Assembly: GCA_964412845.1 (NCBI GenBank)
Contig: CAYPQM010000166.1
Coordinates: 1 to 14,542 of the forward strand
Length of the DNA stretch: 14,542 nucleotides
Direction of reading: 5' to 3'
Origin: JAWWPY01 sp964412845
Lineage (GTDB): Bacteria; Actinomycetota; Actinomycetes; Streptosporangiales; Streptosporangiaceae
Shown here: positions 6,649-12,473 of the stretch, piece by piece
How the letters are laid out: each line of letters starts with the position of its first letter
How positions within the stretch are numbered: the first letter of the stretch is position 1
The notes under the pieces: model-generated
Told to the model about the DNA's origin: nothing
What the model saw: only the letters and a program-made list of their open reading frames with translations
Databases searched by the model: none
Program-made: the position numbers and the translations under genes

Positions 6649-8136
6649 ACCATTGGCACAACGGTCGACTTTGCATGCGTATACTTGCTGCTGCCGTGAA
6701 TAAACGTCCCAACTCAAGTAATCGCCTGAACTGTTGATATTCGGCTCGAGTATCTGGTGGATATTGATCTGGGACTTGATTGGGATGTCATTTCCGTTCA
6801 AGTCCCGAAGCACAATACTGCAGATCCGGTCTTTCCCGGATATAGTGAAAAGGATCAGGCGCGGGTGTATTTTGGTGGCGTCACTCATTATAGGTGCGAA
6901 TGTTGTTCCATTGTTGACGCCTGTTACGCAGGCGTCATCCCACCCAACCGCTTTTCCAGTGGCGCCGATGATAGCGCTTGCCCCCTTGTTGACGTTCCAG
7001 ACCAGGACGCATTTCCCCCTAAAGTCCGGATTGGCTGGAGAATTAACGGAGGTGAACACAAGGTAGTGTCCGTCTGGACTGAAGTTGGGCCAGCTAAACC
7101 CTTTAGCGCCAGGGCAGAAATTTGAGTAGGCCGAGCTAACGTTCGTGACTCGGCCGCTCTGCAGATCGCGCAGGTAGACCGCGGGACGGCCCAATTCACC
7201 TCCTGGAAGATCGGACGCCCAAGACGTGAAAGCAACGACCGTACCCGCTTCGTTAATTGCAGCATGGGTACTGCCACTATTTAGGAATTGGCCGCTAACG
7301 CCTGCGCTAGCTAGGATCGTACTATTATTGAGCAAGTCCTTGATATAGACATCGTACGAGCCGTTCCATGTTCCAGAGACAAGGTTACTTGCGCCGGACT
7401 CGAAGATCACTTTTGTGCAGCCGTGATTGAACATTGGGGCACGGCTATCACCATTAGCGGGGACTCCGGCCCTGTTGGTGCTAACCAAGATTGTCTGCCC
7501 AGTCAGCGAATCATTCACATACACTTGAAGATATTTTCCGTTGACTCGTGATTGCCCTCGGACAAGGTTGGTTGCGGAAGAGGCGAACGCTATATAGCGC
7601 CCGGATGAGCAGATTGTGGGGAACTGACTTACCCCATTGGCCGGGGCTCCGTTTACCCCATGACTGGCCAGATAGACTTTACCCGAGAGGCGGTCTTTGC
7701 GGTATATGTTGTACTCCCCATTTGCGGCTGTACGTGACAAGTTGGTTGCATCCGACGTAAAGGCTATATACCTTCCCGAAGCGTCAAAACTTGGTCGGCC
7801 GCTACTTCCGTTTGCCGGCTGTCCGTTAACGGTGGAACTGACAAGCTGCCTTGGGGAACTCGCTATCCTTATGACTGACGGTTCAACCTTGCGTGGCGAG
7901 ACACCAATAAACTCTAAGATGGCAATGGTGCTGGAAGCCGCAGCCACGAGCGCAGCAAGAATCTTCAGAATGCGACTCAGCGTGAATTTGCGAGAGAAGC
8001 TCTTTGGTCCGCGAGCCGGAATCTTTCCGCTGCCCTGGCATCGCTTGCTATCTACATAGTGGACTTTTAATACTCTTCGCTGCGGCGTCAGCTCAACTCT
8101 TGCCAAGCAGTCAGGGCAAGCTGCGTACTGTGCCAT
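6640..8136 (-). CDS. Membrane-anchored TolB/PD40-type beta-propeller protein with N-terminal Cys motif
   Basis: The product is 498 residues. The N terminus has CPDC (7-10) plus His26 and Cys33, a possible zinc ribbon. A basic segment and a hydrophobic helix (about 54-79) follow. The rest consists of repeated blades of about 60 residues with the signature PANG.S..P....SGRYIAF.S.ATNL at about 107-134, 165-192 and 226-253, a weaker one at 285-311, and SPDGHYLVFTS near 353-363. Between them recur Y-x-V-Y-x-x-D-L-x-(S/T)G strands. This is the TolB-like/WD40-like (PD40) propeller pattern, so it is probably an extracytoplasmic binding or scaffold module. ATG 8136 is used because GGGGGGA lies just upstream; TTG 8148 is the longer option. 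Base composition is visibly AT-richer than neighbours (ATA, AAT and TTG codons), suggesting a different origin. Confidence 0.8.
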   Translation of the reverse strand: MAQYAACPDCLARVELTPQRRVLKVHYVDSKRCQGSGKIPARGPKSFSRKFTLSRILKILAALVAAASSTIAILEFIGVSPRKVEPSVIRIASSPRQLVSSTVNGQPANGSSGRPSFDASGRYIAFTSDATNLSRTAANGEYNIYRKDRLSGKVYLASHGVNGAPANGVSQFPTICSSGRYIAFASSATNLVRGQSRVNGKYLQVYVNDSLTGQTILVSTNRAGVPANGDSRAPMFNHGCTKVIFESGASNLVSGTWNGSYDVYIKDLLNNSTILASAGVSGQFLNSGSTHAAINEAGTVVAFTSWASDLPGGELGRPAVYLRDLQSGRVTNVSSAYSNFCPGAKGFSWPNFSPDGHYLVFTSVNSPANPDFRGKCVLVWNVNKGASAIIGATGKAVGWDDACVTGVNNGTTFAPIMSDATKIHPRLILFTISGKDRICSIVLRDLNGNDIPIKSQINIHQILEPNINSSGDYLSWDVYSRQQQVYACKVDRCANGLS

Positions 8137-8370
8137 CCGTCCCCCCAAGTCACCCGAAGTAGCCTCAATGGAAGCCTACCTCAGAAGGCCGTCAGCGGCA
8201 CCTAAAGCATTTCACCCGATGGAGGCATCAAGACAACGCCGATTACACCGATCCAATATCTCCCGTGGTTGATAACCCGGACGCGTGATAGTGGGCCGTC
8301 ATGCGCTCATCTGCCGCAGGGTGATCGTCGCGGCATCGGGGATCGGCACCCGTCGTGACAGTATGGCAGC
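8137..8370. other. Divergent intergenic region
   Basis: The stretch between the propeller gene (-) and the hypothetical gene (+) holds the repeat copy at 8306-8317. That copy forms an inverted pair with GCGGCA at 8330-8335. I see no ORF of note and no convincing promoter hexamers. Confidence 0.5.
8306..8317 (+). repeat. Intergenic repeat copy, CTCATCTGCCGC
   Basis: This is an exact 12-mer 53 nt upstream of the 8371 gene. Its TGCCGC can pair with GCGGCA at 8330-8335 across a 12-nt loop. Confidence 0.7.
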
Positions 8371-8892
8371 GTGTCCAAGGATTCGGATCGGTCACTGGCG
8401 CGGATCGAAATAGCCGACCTGCTTCGACTCGCCGCGCTGGCCGCCGAGGCTGAGGCGGAGCTGTTCCGGCGGAAGCCCCAAGGGTCCGGCCGATACGCCG
8501 GCCGCCTCCTGGGCCGGGCCCTATGCCAGGGCGCTGCCCTGCACTACGTGAACGAAAGGAACGGCATCAAGGACTTCGACGTCTGGTCCTTCTATGCCCA
8601 GTATGACGACTGGCCCTTTCCACCGCGGTGGCGTGGAACGCGGGACTTCGGCCCCTCGAAGTTCGGCAGACACCCCGGTGATCCGCCGTGTTACTCGGGT
8701 AGGCGCGTAGATCTTCTCGGTCGCTCGCTTCCCGCCGAGCCAGGCGCCGACCTGGCAGATGTCCTTCGGCGCTACCTCGCCGCCCGGCGGACTGACTCTG
8801 CGAAAGCTCTGGCGGCCAAAGCAGTAATACTCATTGACCCGGAGAAGCGCGCTGGCGAGATCGTGTGGCCAGTCGCTGGCCACGCGAGCTAA
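8371..8892 (+). CDS. Conserved actinobacterial hypothetical protein
   Basis: The product is 173 residues, soluble, without signal or membrane segment. Recognisable conserved stretches are CQGAALHYVNERNGIKDFDV (52-71) followed by WSFYA, FPPRWRGTRDFGPSKFG (about 82-98), GRRVDLLGRSLP and AKAVILIDPEKR. I recall similar proteins as widespread in actinomycetes, but I know no assigned function. The D/W/F-rich middle suggests a compact alpha/beta domain. The start is GTG at 8371, with a weak ribosome site. The gene is convergent with the VOC gene (8942-9319). It is bracketed by repeat copies 53 nt before the start and 6 nt after the stop, and by a 12-bp inverted repeat (8325-8336 and 8902-8913). Confidence 0.72.
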   Translation: MSKDSDRSLARIEIADLLRLAALAAEAEAELFRRKPQGSGRYAGRLLGRALCQGAALHYVNERNGIKDFDVWSFYAQYDDWPFPPRWRGTRDFGPSKFGRHPGDPPCYSGRRVDLLGRSLPAEPGADLADVLRRYLAARRTDSAKALAAKAVILIDPEKRAGEIVWPVAGHAS

Positions 8893-8898
8893 CGCGCG

Positions 8899-8908
8899 CT
8901 CATGCCGC
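8899..8908 (+). repeat. Intergenic repeat copy, short form CTCATGCCGC
   Basis: The copy starts 6 nt after the stop of the 8371 gene, in the 49-nt convergent gap to the VOC gene. It overlaps ATGCCGCGACGA (8902-8913), whose reverse complement is at 8325-8336. Confidence 0.65.
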
Positions 8909-8941
8909 GACGACGGCTGTGCGGTGCTGCCGTCCGCACGA

Positions 8942-9319
8942 TCATTTTGCTCGGTCTGTGATTCGGAGGTAGTAACCGGCGGGATCGAGGATCCGGAAGT
9001 CCTTCAGGCCCCAAGGGCGATCCTGGAGATCCTCGCTGAGCGGCCATCCTGCCGCCACGATCTGGTCGCGTTCACCGGCGACATCGTCGACTTCAAGCAC
9101 CAGTTCCACTCCCGCAGGCGGCCGTCGCGCCACGTGGACGCCGTCGGTAAGCGCCCTTCTGGCGGCCCCGACGCGGACACTGCCGCGCTTTAGCGACACA
9201 TAGGGGCTTGGATCGCTGCGCTGATCCTTCGTGACGACGAAGCGGAGCACCCTGGTGTAGAAGTCAACGAAGGCGTCCAAGTCGTCCGGAAAGATCTCAA
9301 ACCGCAGCGTCATCTCCAT
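8942..9319 (-). CDS. VOC-superfamily protein (glyoxalase/bleomycin-resistance fold)
   Basis: The product is 125 residues, the length of a two-module VOC protein. FEIFPDDLDAFVDFYTRVLR (about 7-26) is the first beta-alpha unit. VELVLEVDDVAGERDQIVAA (about 74-93) opens the second module. RPWGLKDFRILDPAGYYLRI (about 102-121) is the highly typical last strand pair with the DPxGYxLR signature. Members act as metal-dependent lyases or dioxygenases, or bind and sequester drugs, and the substrate cannot be told here. The start is uncertain: ATG 9319 gives the family-like MEMTLRFEIF, and GTG 9337 would extend it by six residues. It lies between repeat copies 8899 and 9343. Confidence 0.85.
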   Translation of the reverse strand: MEMTLRFEIFPDDLDAFVDFYTRVLRFVVTKDQRSDPSPYVSLKRGSVRVGAARRALTDGVHVARRPPAGVELVLEVDDVAGERDQIVAAGWPLSEDLQDRPWGLKDFRILDPAGYYLRITDRAK

Positions 9320-9342
9320 CACCGAATGCTGGCACACCAGTC

Positions 9343-9354
9343 CTCATCTGCCGC
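9343..9354 (+). repeat. Intergenic repeat copy, CTCATCTGCCGC
   Basis: This is an exact 12-mer between the VOC start (9319 or 9337) and the TetR stop (9377). It forms CCTCAT (9342-9347) / ATGAGG (9356-9361), a 6-bp hairpin with the rest of the motif in the loop. Confidence 0.7.
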
Positions 9355-9376
9355 GATGAGGTGCGGATGTCGGCAT

Positions 9377-10177
9377 CTATGTCCCGTGGTCCCTTGGTCG
9401 GGCGCGGCGGGAGGTCGGCCGGCCGATGCCGCTGCGGGGCGCGGATCGCGCCGGGGGACGTGGTAACCCGGCGCGCTGGTCCTCCTCAGCCTGCCCGGCT
9501 GGGACCGGCTCCGTGAGGAGCCGGAGCAGTCCGTCGGCGAAGAAGCGGCCGAAGCGGTCGGGCGGCCAGCTGCGTGCCGTGGTAAGGCGGTCAAAGACGG
9601 CCGGGTCCATGAGCAGCCACACGATGTCGATGGCCTCGGAGCGGTCGAGGCCTGCACGCAGCGGTGTCTTCTCGGTGAGGCCGTCGACGATCCAGCCGGC
9701 CGTCACGGCGCGCTGGGCGCTCAGCTGCGCGGCGAGCGGGACCAGGCGGTGATCGCTGCGAGCCCCTTCGAGGGCGGCGAGCACCAGCGCGTCGGACCGC
9801 TCGGCGGCCGGCACGAGGATCGTGGCAACCGCATCGAGGAAGGCCGTGGCGTCGGGTGCCGCCCGGGCCGACGCCGCCCACGGGCGCTCGAGCACGGGCA
9901 TCGGCTCGTCGTCGCCGGCGATGGCGACGTCGATCGCAGCCTTCAGCAGGTCGGGCTTGGTCGGGAAGGCGAGCTCGACGGCGGCCACCGACACTGCTGC
10001 CGCCGCGGCCACCGCGGCGACGGTCGTCCCGGCGTAGCCGTGGGTGCGAAACACCCGGGTTGCCGCCTCGAGGATCCGGGCCCGGGTGCTGCGGGCCTTT
10101 GCCTGGCGCAGGGGCGAGCGATACGGACGGCGACCGGACTGGGGCGCCGTGGGAGTTGAGTTAGCCCTCGTGTTCAC
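9377..10177 (-). CDS. TetR-family transcriptional regulator
   Basis: The product is 266 residues. The N-terminal domain shows TRARILEAATRVFRTHGYAG (31-50) followed by an Ala-rich helix-turn-helix (TTVAAVAAAAAVSVAAVELA, 51-70) and FPTKPDLLKAAID, the TetR signature. The middle is a helical ligand-binding domain (about 100-220). The last 40 or so residues are Arg/Pro-rich and look disordered, so the protein is longer than the common 190-220. The start is GTG at 10177. A TANNNT hexamer (TAGGGT, minus strand, 10192-10187) 9 nt upstream suggests a leaderless or nearly leaderless transcript. It is divergent from the two-gene VOC operon at 10223, with a palindrome over the shared 45-nt gap, so it most likely represses that operon and itself. 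Confidence 0.87.
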   Translation of the reverse strand: MNTRANSTPTAPQSGRRPYRSPLRQAKARSTRARILEAATRVFRTHGYAGTTVAAVAAAAAVSVAAVELAFPTKPDLLKAAIDVAIAGDDEPMPVLERPWAASARAAPDATAFLDAVATILVPAAERSDALVLAALEGARSDHRLVPLAAQLSAQRAVTAGWIVDGLTEKTPLRAGLDRSEAIDIVWLLMDPAVFDRLTTARSWPPDRFGRFFADGLLRLLTEPVPAGQAEEDQRAGLPRPPARSAPRSGIGRPTSRRARPRDHGT

Positions 10178-10193
10178 TAGGCTATTACCCTAG
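10156..10193 (+). promoter_or_regulatory. Promoter of the VOC operon with overlapping TetR operator
   Basis: A -35-like TTGAGT (10156-10161) is followed after 16 nt by the -10-like TAGGCT (10178-10183), pointing at the VOC genes. Over the -10 lies a 17-bp imperfect palindrome, CTAGGCTATTACCCTAG (10177-10193), with seven of eight base pairs matching about its centre. It also touches the GTG start and the -10-like TAGGGT of the divergent TetR gene. A bound regulator would block both directions. Ribosome site GAGGAGG is at 10211-10217. The promoter calls are by eye. Confidence 0.6.
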
Positions 10194-10222
10194 CGAATCG
10201 TGCCGGCACCGAGGAGGACCCG

Positions 10223-10678
10223 ATGGACGTGGTAGCGAGCAGCCATTCCCCTGTGGTGCCGTGCGTCGAGGTCCAGCTGTCGGTCCGCCACGGGCGCGAG
10301 GCCGTGAGGTTCTACGAAGCTGCGTTCGGGGCGCAGACGTGCTTCCGCCTCGGCGGGACCGACGAGCTCCCCGAGGTGGTAGCGCAGCTCCAGGTCGGCT
10401 CGACCCGGTTCTGGGTGGAGGACGAGTCACCTGAGCACGGGAACTTCAGCCCCCAGACCCTTGCGGGTGCGACCACACGGCTGCTGCTCGTCGCCGACGA
10501 CCCGACGGCAGCTGTCGACCGGGCGTTGGCGGCAGGCGCTCGCGAGGTTCACCCGGTGGCCGAGGTCTACGGCTGGCTGCCCGGCCGGGTGGTGGACCCG
10601 TTCGGCCACCACTGGGAGATCGGACGGCCGCTCGGACCGTGGCCGCCGGCCGACGGAGACGGAAAGGAACGCCCATGA
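10223..10678 (+). CDS. VOC-superfamily protein, PhnB-like
   Basis: The product is 151 residues. EVQLSVRHGREAVRFYEAAF (about 15-34) is the first VOC unit, with GAQTCFRLGG following. TTRLLLVADDPTAAVDRALA (about 80-99) starts the second module, and GRVVDPFGHHWEIGRPL is the closing DPFGHxWxI signature of the PhnB-like branch, in which His/Glu near the end commonly bind metal. It starts at ATG 10223, 5 nt after the strong ribosome site GAGGAGG. It overlaps the next VOC gene by ATGA (10675-10678), so the two should be translated together. It is probably under the control of the divergent TetR regulator. Confidence 0.87.
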   Translation: MDVVASSHSPVVPCVEVQLSVRHGREAVRFYEAAFGAQTCFRLGGTDELPEVVAQLQVGSTRFWVEDESPEHGNFSPQTLAGATTRLLLVADDPTAAVDRALAAGAREVHPVAEVYGWLPGRVVDPFGHHWEIGRPLGPWPPADGDGKERP

Positions 10679-11136
10679 GGAACAACCGCTCGGTGCCACC
10701 AGCGACGGTCGTGCCGGTACTCGTCTACCCCGACGTGCGCGCCGCGGTGGCCTTCCTGAGCGCCGCCTTCGGCTTTGTCGAGCGCACGCGGATCGGCGAG
10801 AGCCACCGGGCCCAGCTGGCCGTCGGCGACGACGGTGCCGTGATCATCGCCGACGTCGCCGGTGAGCGGCGCCCGCCGCAGCCAGGCGGGGTCACCCACG
10901 TCGTCCGGGTGCGGGTCGCCGACGTATACGCGGCGTTCGCCCGCGCCCGCGACCATGGCGCCGTCGTGCTCGAGGCGCCGGTCGAACGGGAGTACGGCGA
11001 GCGGGACTGCACTCTCGAGGACCTCGCCGGCCACCGCTGGCAACTGGCCGAGGCGGTGGCAGACGTGGCGCCGGAGGAGTTCGGCTGCGAGACCGTCAGC
11101 CCCTGGCCCGCCTATGAGGCAGGCAACACCAGCTGA
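10675..11136 (+). CDS. VOC-superfamily protein, second gene of the operon
   Basis: The product is 153 residues. VVPVLVYPDVRAAVAFLSAA (about 11-30) followed by FGFVERTRIG is the first VOC unit. THVVRVRVADVYAAFARARD (about 75-94) opens the second module, and EREYGERDCTLEDLAGHRWQ (about 103-122) is the last strand pair with the typical YGER-x-C-x-x-x-D-x-x-GHxW pattern. The ATG at 10675 shares the ATGA with the upstream stop and has GGAAAGGA upstream. The longer frame to 10639 is rejected. It may form a heterodimer with its neighbour or act on the same compound, but that is inference. It is a paralogue-like partner and not a recent copy, since the sequences differ widely. Confidence 0.87.
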   Translation: MRNNRSVPPATVVPVLVYPDVRAAVAFLSAAFGFVERTRIGESHRAQLAVGDDGAVIIADVAGERRPPQPGGVTHVVRVRVADVYAAFARARDHGAVVLEAPVEREYGERDCTLEDLAGHRWQLAEAVADVAPEEFGCETVSPWPAYEAGNTS

Positions 11137-11141
11137 GCGAT

Positions 11142-11166
11142 GGGGGGTTCGCGTTGATGTGCCCCC
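11142..11166 (+). terminator. Possible weak terminator after the VOC operon
   Basis: G-run 11142-11147 can pair with C-run 11162-11166 across a 14-nt loop, just after the operon stop. There is no T-tract. This is a low-confidence call from position and pairing. Confidence 0.25.
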
Positions 11167-11317
11167 TACTGGCCTGAAGCTTTGGCACCTGCGGTCCGGC
11201 AGCCCACCACACGGTCGCCAAGTGGTCCGCCCCCTTTCCCGCAGGTCGCCAGCATGGCACGACACTTGCGTCAAAGAACTTGCATAAGCATGCAGTGGCG
11301 CTCGCGCGGCCAACTTA

Positions 11318-11329
11318 CTCATTTGCCGC
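11318..11329 (+). repeat. Intergenic repeat copy, CTCATTTGCCGC
   Basis: The copy differs from the 12-mer consensus at one base. It ends 2 nt from the stop codon of the minus-strand 76-residue gene. Confidence 0.65.
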
Positions 11330-11331
11330 CG

Positions 11332-11562
11332 TCAGGGCACCGGTCGAAGCGCAGTCGGGCGGTGGAAGTAGACGGTCAGGGAGTGCCAGTCGCCGTTTTC
11401 GGTTACCTCGGTGTGCAACACGAGGTCTTGAACTTCGACCTGGCCAAGAGCATCTATAGAGTCGGCCACCCGCCGCAAGAGAGCCGGTACATCACCTTGG
11501 CCCTCACCGGCGGGGTTGGCCTGACTGAAATGCTCCACTGTCCAAGACGTTCGCTCGCTCAT
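11332..11562 (-). CDS. Conserved 76-residue actinobacterial protein of unknown function
   Basis: The sequence opens MSERTSWTVEHFSQANPAGE, followed by GQGDVPALLRRVADSIDALG and VQDLVLHTEVTENGDWHSLT plus VYFHR. I recognise this as a small protein type common in actinomycetes (WTVEHFSQANPAGEGQGDVP... HRVADSI... TVYFHR), predicted alpha/beta and cytoplasmic, with no assigned function. The start ATG at 11562 has GGA about 5 nt upstream. The opposite-strand frame covering it has no such conservation. It is divergent from the 11632 gene with 69 nt between. Repeat copies lie 2 nt from the stop codon (11318-11329) and 29 nt before the start (11592-11606). Confidence 0.75.
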   Translation of the reverse strand: MSERTSWTVEHFSQANPAGEGQGDVPALLRRVADSIDALGQVEVQDLVLHTEVTENGDWHSLTVYFHRPTALRPVP

Positions 11563-11591
11563 CTGTCCAGTCTGCCGCCACCCGCACCGCC

Positions 11592-11606
11592 CTCATCTAA
11601 TGCCGC
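11592..11606 (+). repeat. Intergenic repeat copy with insertion, CTCATCTAATGCCGC
   Basis: This is the consensus with extra bases in the middle, in the 69-nt gap between the 11562 and 11632 starts. A looser split copy (CTCATCTG ... CTGCCGCC, 11558-11579) lies beside it and overlaps the start codon of the minus-strand gene. Confidence 0.5.
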
Positions 11607-11631
11607 CGGGCGCGCGTTGGCTGGATCGAGC

Positions 11632-12354
11632 ATGTTGCTGACGCACGCGGAGCCACCGAAGATCGGTGGTATGGCGATGTTGTACTGCCGCCCGGCAGGT
11701 GCTGTACCACTCAGCGTCGAGCCGCGGCTGGCCAGCTGGGATCGGGCCGGCAGTCCCGGCCAGCTCCGGCTGGCTAACTTCCTGACGCATGTTGACGCCA
11801 CGGCAGCGCCGATGGCCGCAGCAGCAGCCGGCCGGCTTTCGGTGGAGCTGACCGTGGGGCTTCCTTGTGAGGTGTCACTGACAGGTGGTGGCCGGGACCT
11901 GGACAACTACCTCTACCCAGTTGCCCAGCGGCTTGGCCCGCCACACGTCGCAGCCATGTTCGGCCGCAAGATCCACGGACCATCGTCGCTGGCGGTGAGC
12001 CCCGTCCAGCTGGACCCGGCCATGACAAGCCCGCAGTTCTCCACCCGGATCACCGGGTCCTATACGCGTAAGGAATGGAAGGAGACCCTCCGCGCCCGGC
12101 TGCTCCAGGCGCACACCGCCGCAGCTGAGCCAGGCCCCGTAGCGATGAACATCGCGGTAACGACAGGGCCGGGCAGAAACTGGGCCAGCCTCTGGAAGCC
12201 TCTCATCGACTCCTTTGGCCCCGTCCTGTGCGAAGACCCAAGCCGGCCCTTCCACCCCCATGACGACCGCATCCTCAACCTCGGCCTGCACCATCACATC
12301 AACACCGGCATCGGCTATGACGTGATCATCGACGCATGGTGGCAGAACCTGTAA
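11632..12354 (+). CDS. Hypothetical protein with two RusA-like halves
   Basis: The product is 240 residues, soluble. Two segments resemble each other: GGGRDLDNYLYPVAQRLGPP (85-104) and GPGRNWASLWKPLIDSFGPV (179-198), both fitting GR-x4-L-x-(Y/K)-P-x4-(L/F)-G. The first has DxDN and the second is followed by HPHDDRILNLGL (208-219). DxDN, KPxxD and DDxx(I/V) are the acidic and Lys motifs of the RusA Holliday-junction resolvase fold, so a RusA-like duplicated domain is possible, but the spacing differs and catalysis is unproven. ATG 11632 is preferred, since the frame extends to 11182 only as a shadow of the opposite gene. ATG 11671 is an alternative start. The ribosome site is weak. Confidence 0.65.
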   Translation: MLLTHAEPPKIGGMAMLYCRPAGAVPLSVEPRLASWDRAGSPGQLRLANFLTHVDATAAPMAAAAAGRLSVELTVGLPCEVSLTGGGRDLDNYLYPVAQRLGPPHVAAMFGRKIHGPSSLAVSPVQLDPAMTSPQFSTRITGSYTRKEWKETLRARLLQAHTAAAEPGPVAMNIAVTTGPGRNWASLWKPLIDSFGPVLCEDPSRPFHPHDDRILNLGLHHHINTGIGYDVIIDAWWQNL

Positions 12355-12473
12355 CCGAGGAACCCGGCCATCCCCAGGCAGCGCACTCTGCATGATGAGT
12401 ATGTGCTCTCTGCCCGGTGATCCGGAGCCGGTGTGCGTGGCATCCGCAGTGGCCCTTGATCGCCTGTCGCCGG

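Noticed and set aside
9425..9440. ATGCCGCTGCGGG shared with the repeat copy at 3217
   Set aside because: It lies in the GC-rich tail of the TetR gene and lacks the CTCA part; probably chance.
11182..11631. 150-residue N-terminal extension of the 11632 gene
   Set aside because: It covers the opposite-strand conserved 76-residue gene and an intergenic repeat, and its translation is low-complexity.
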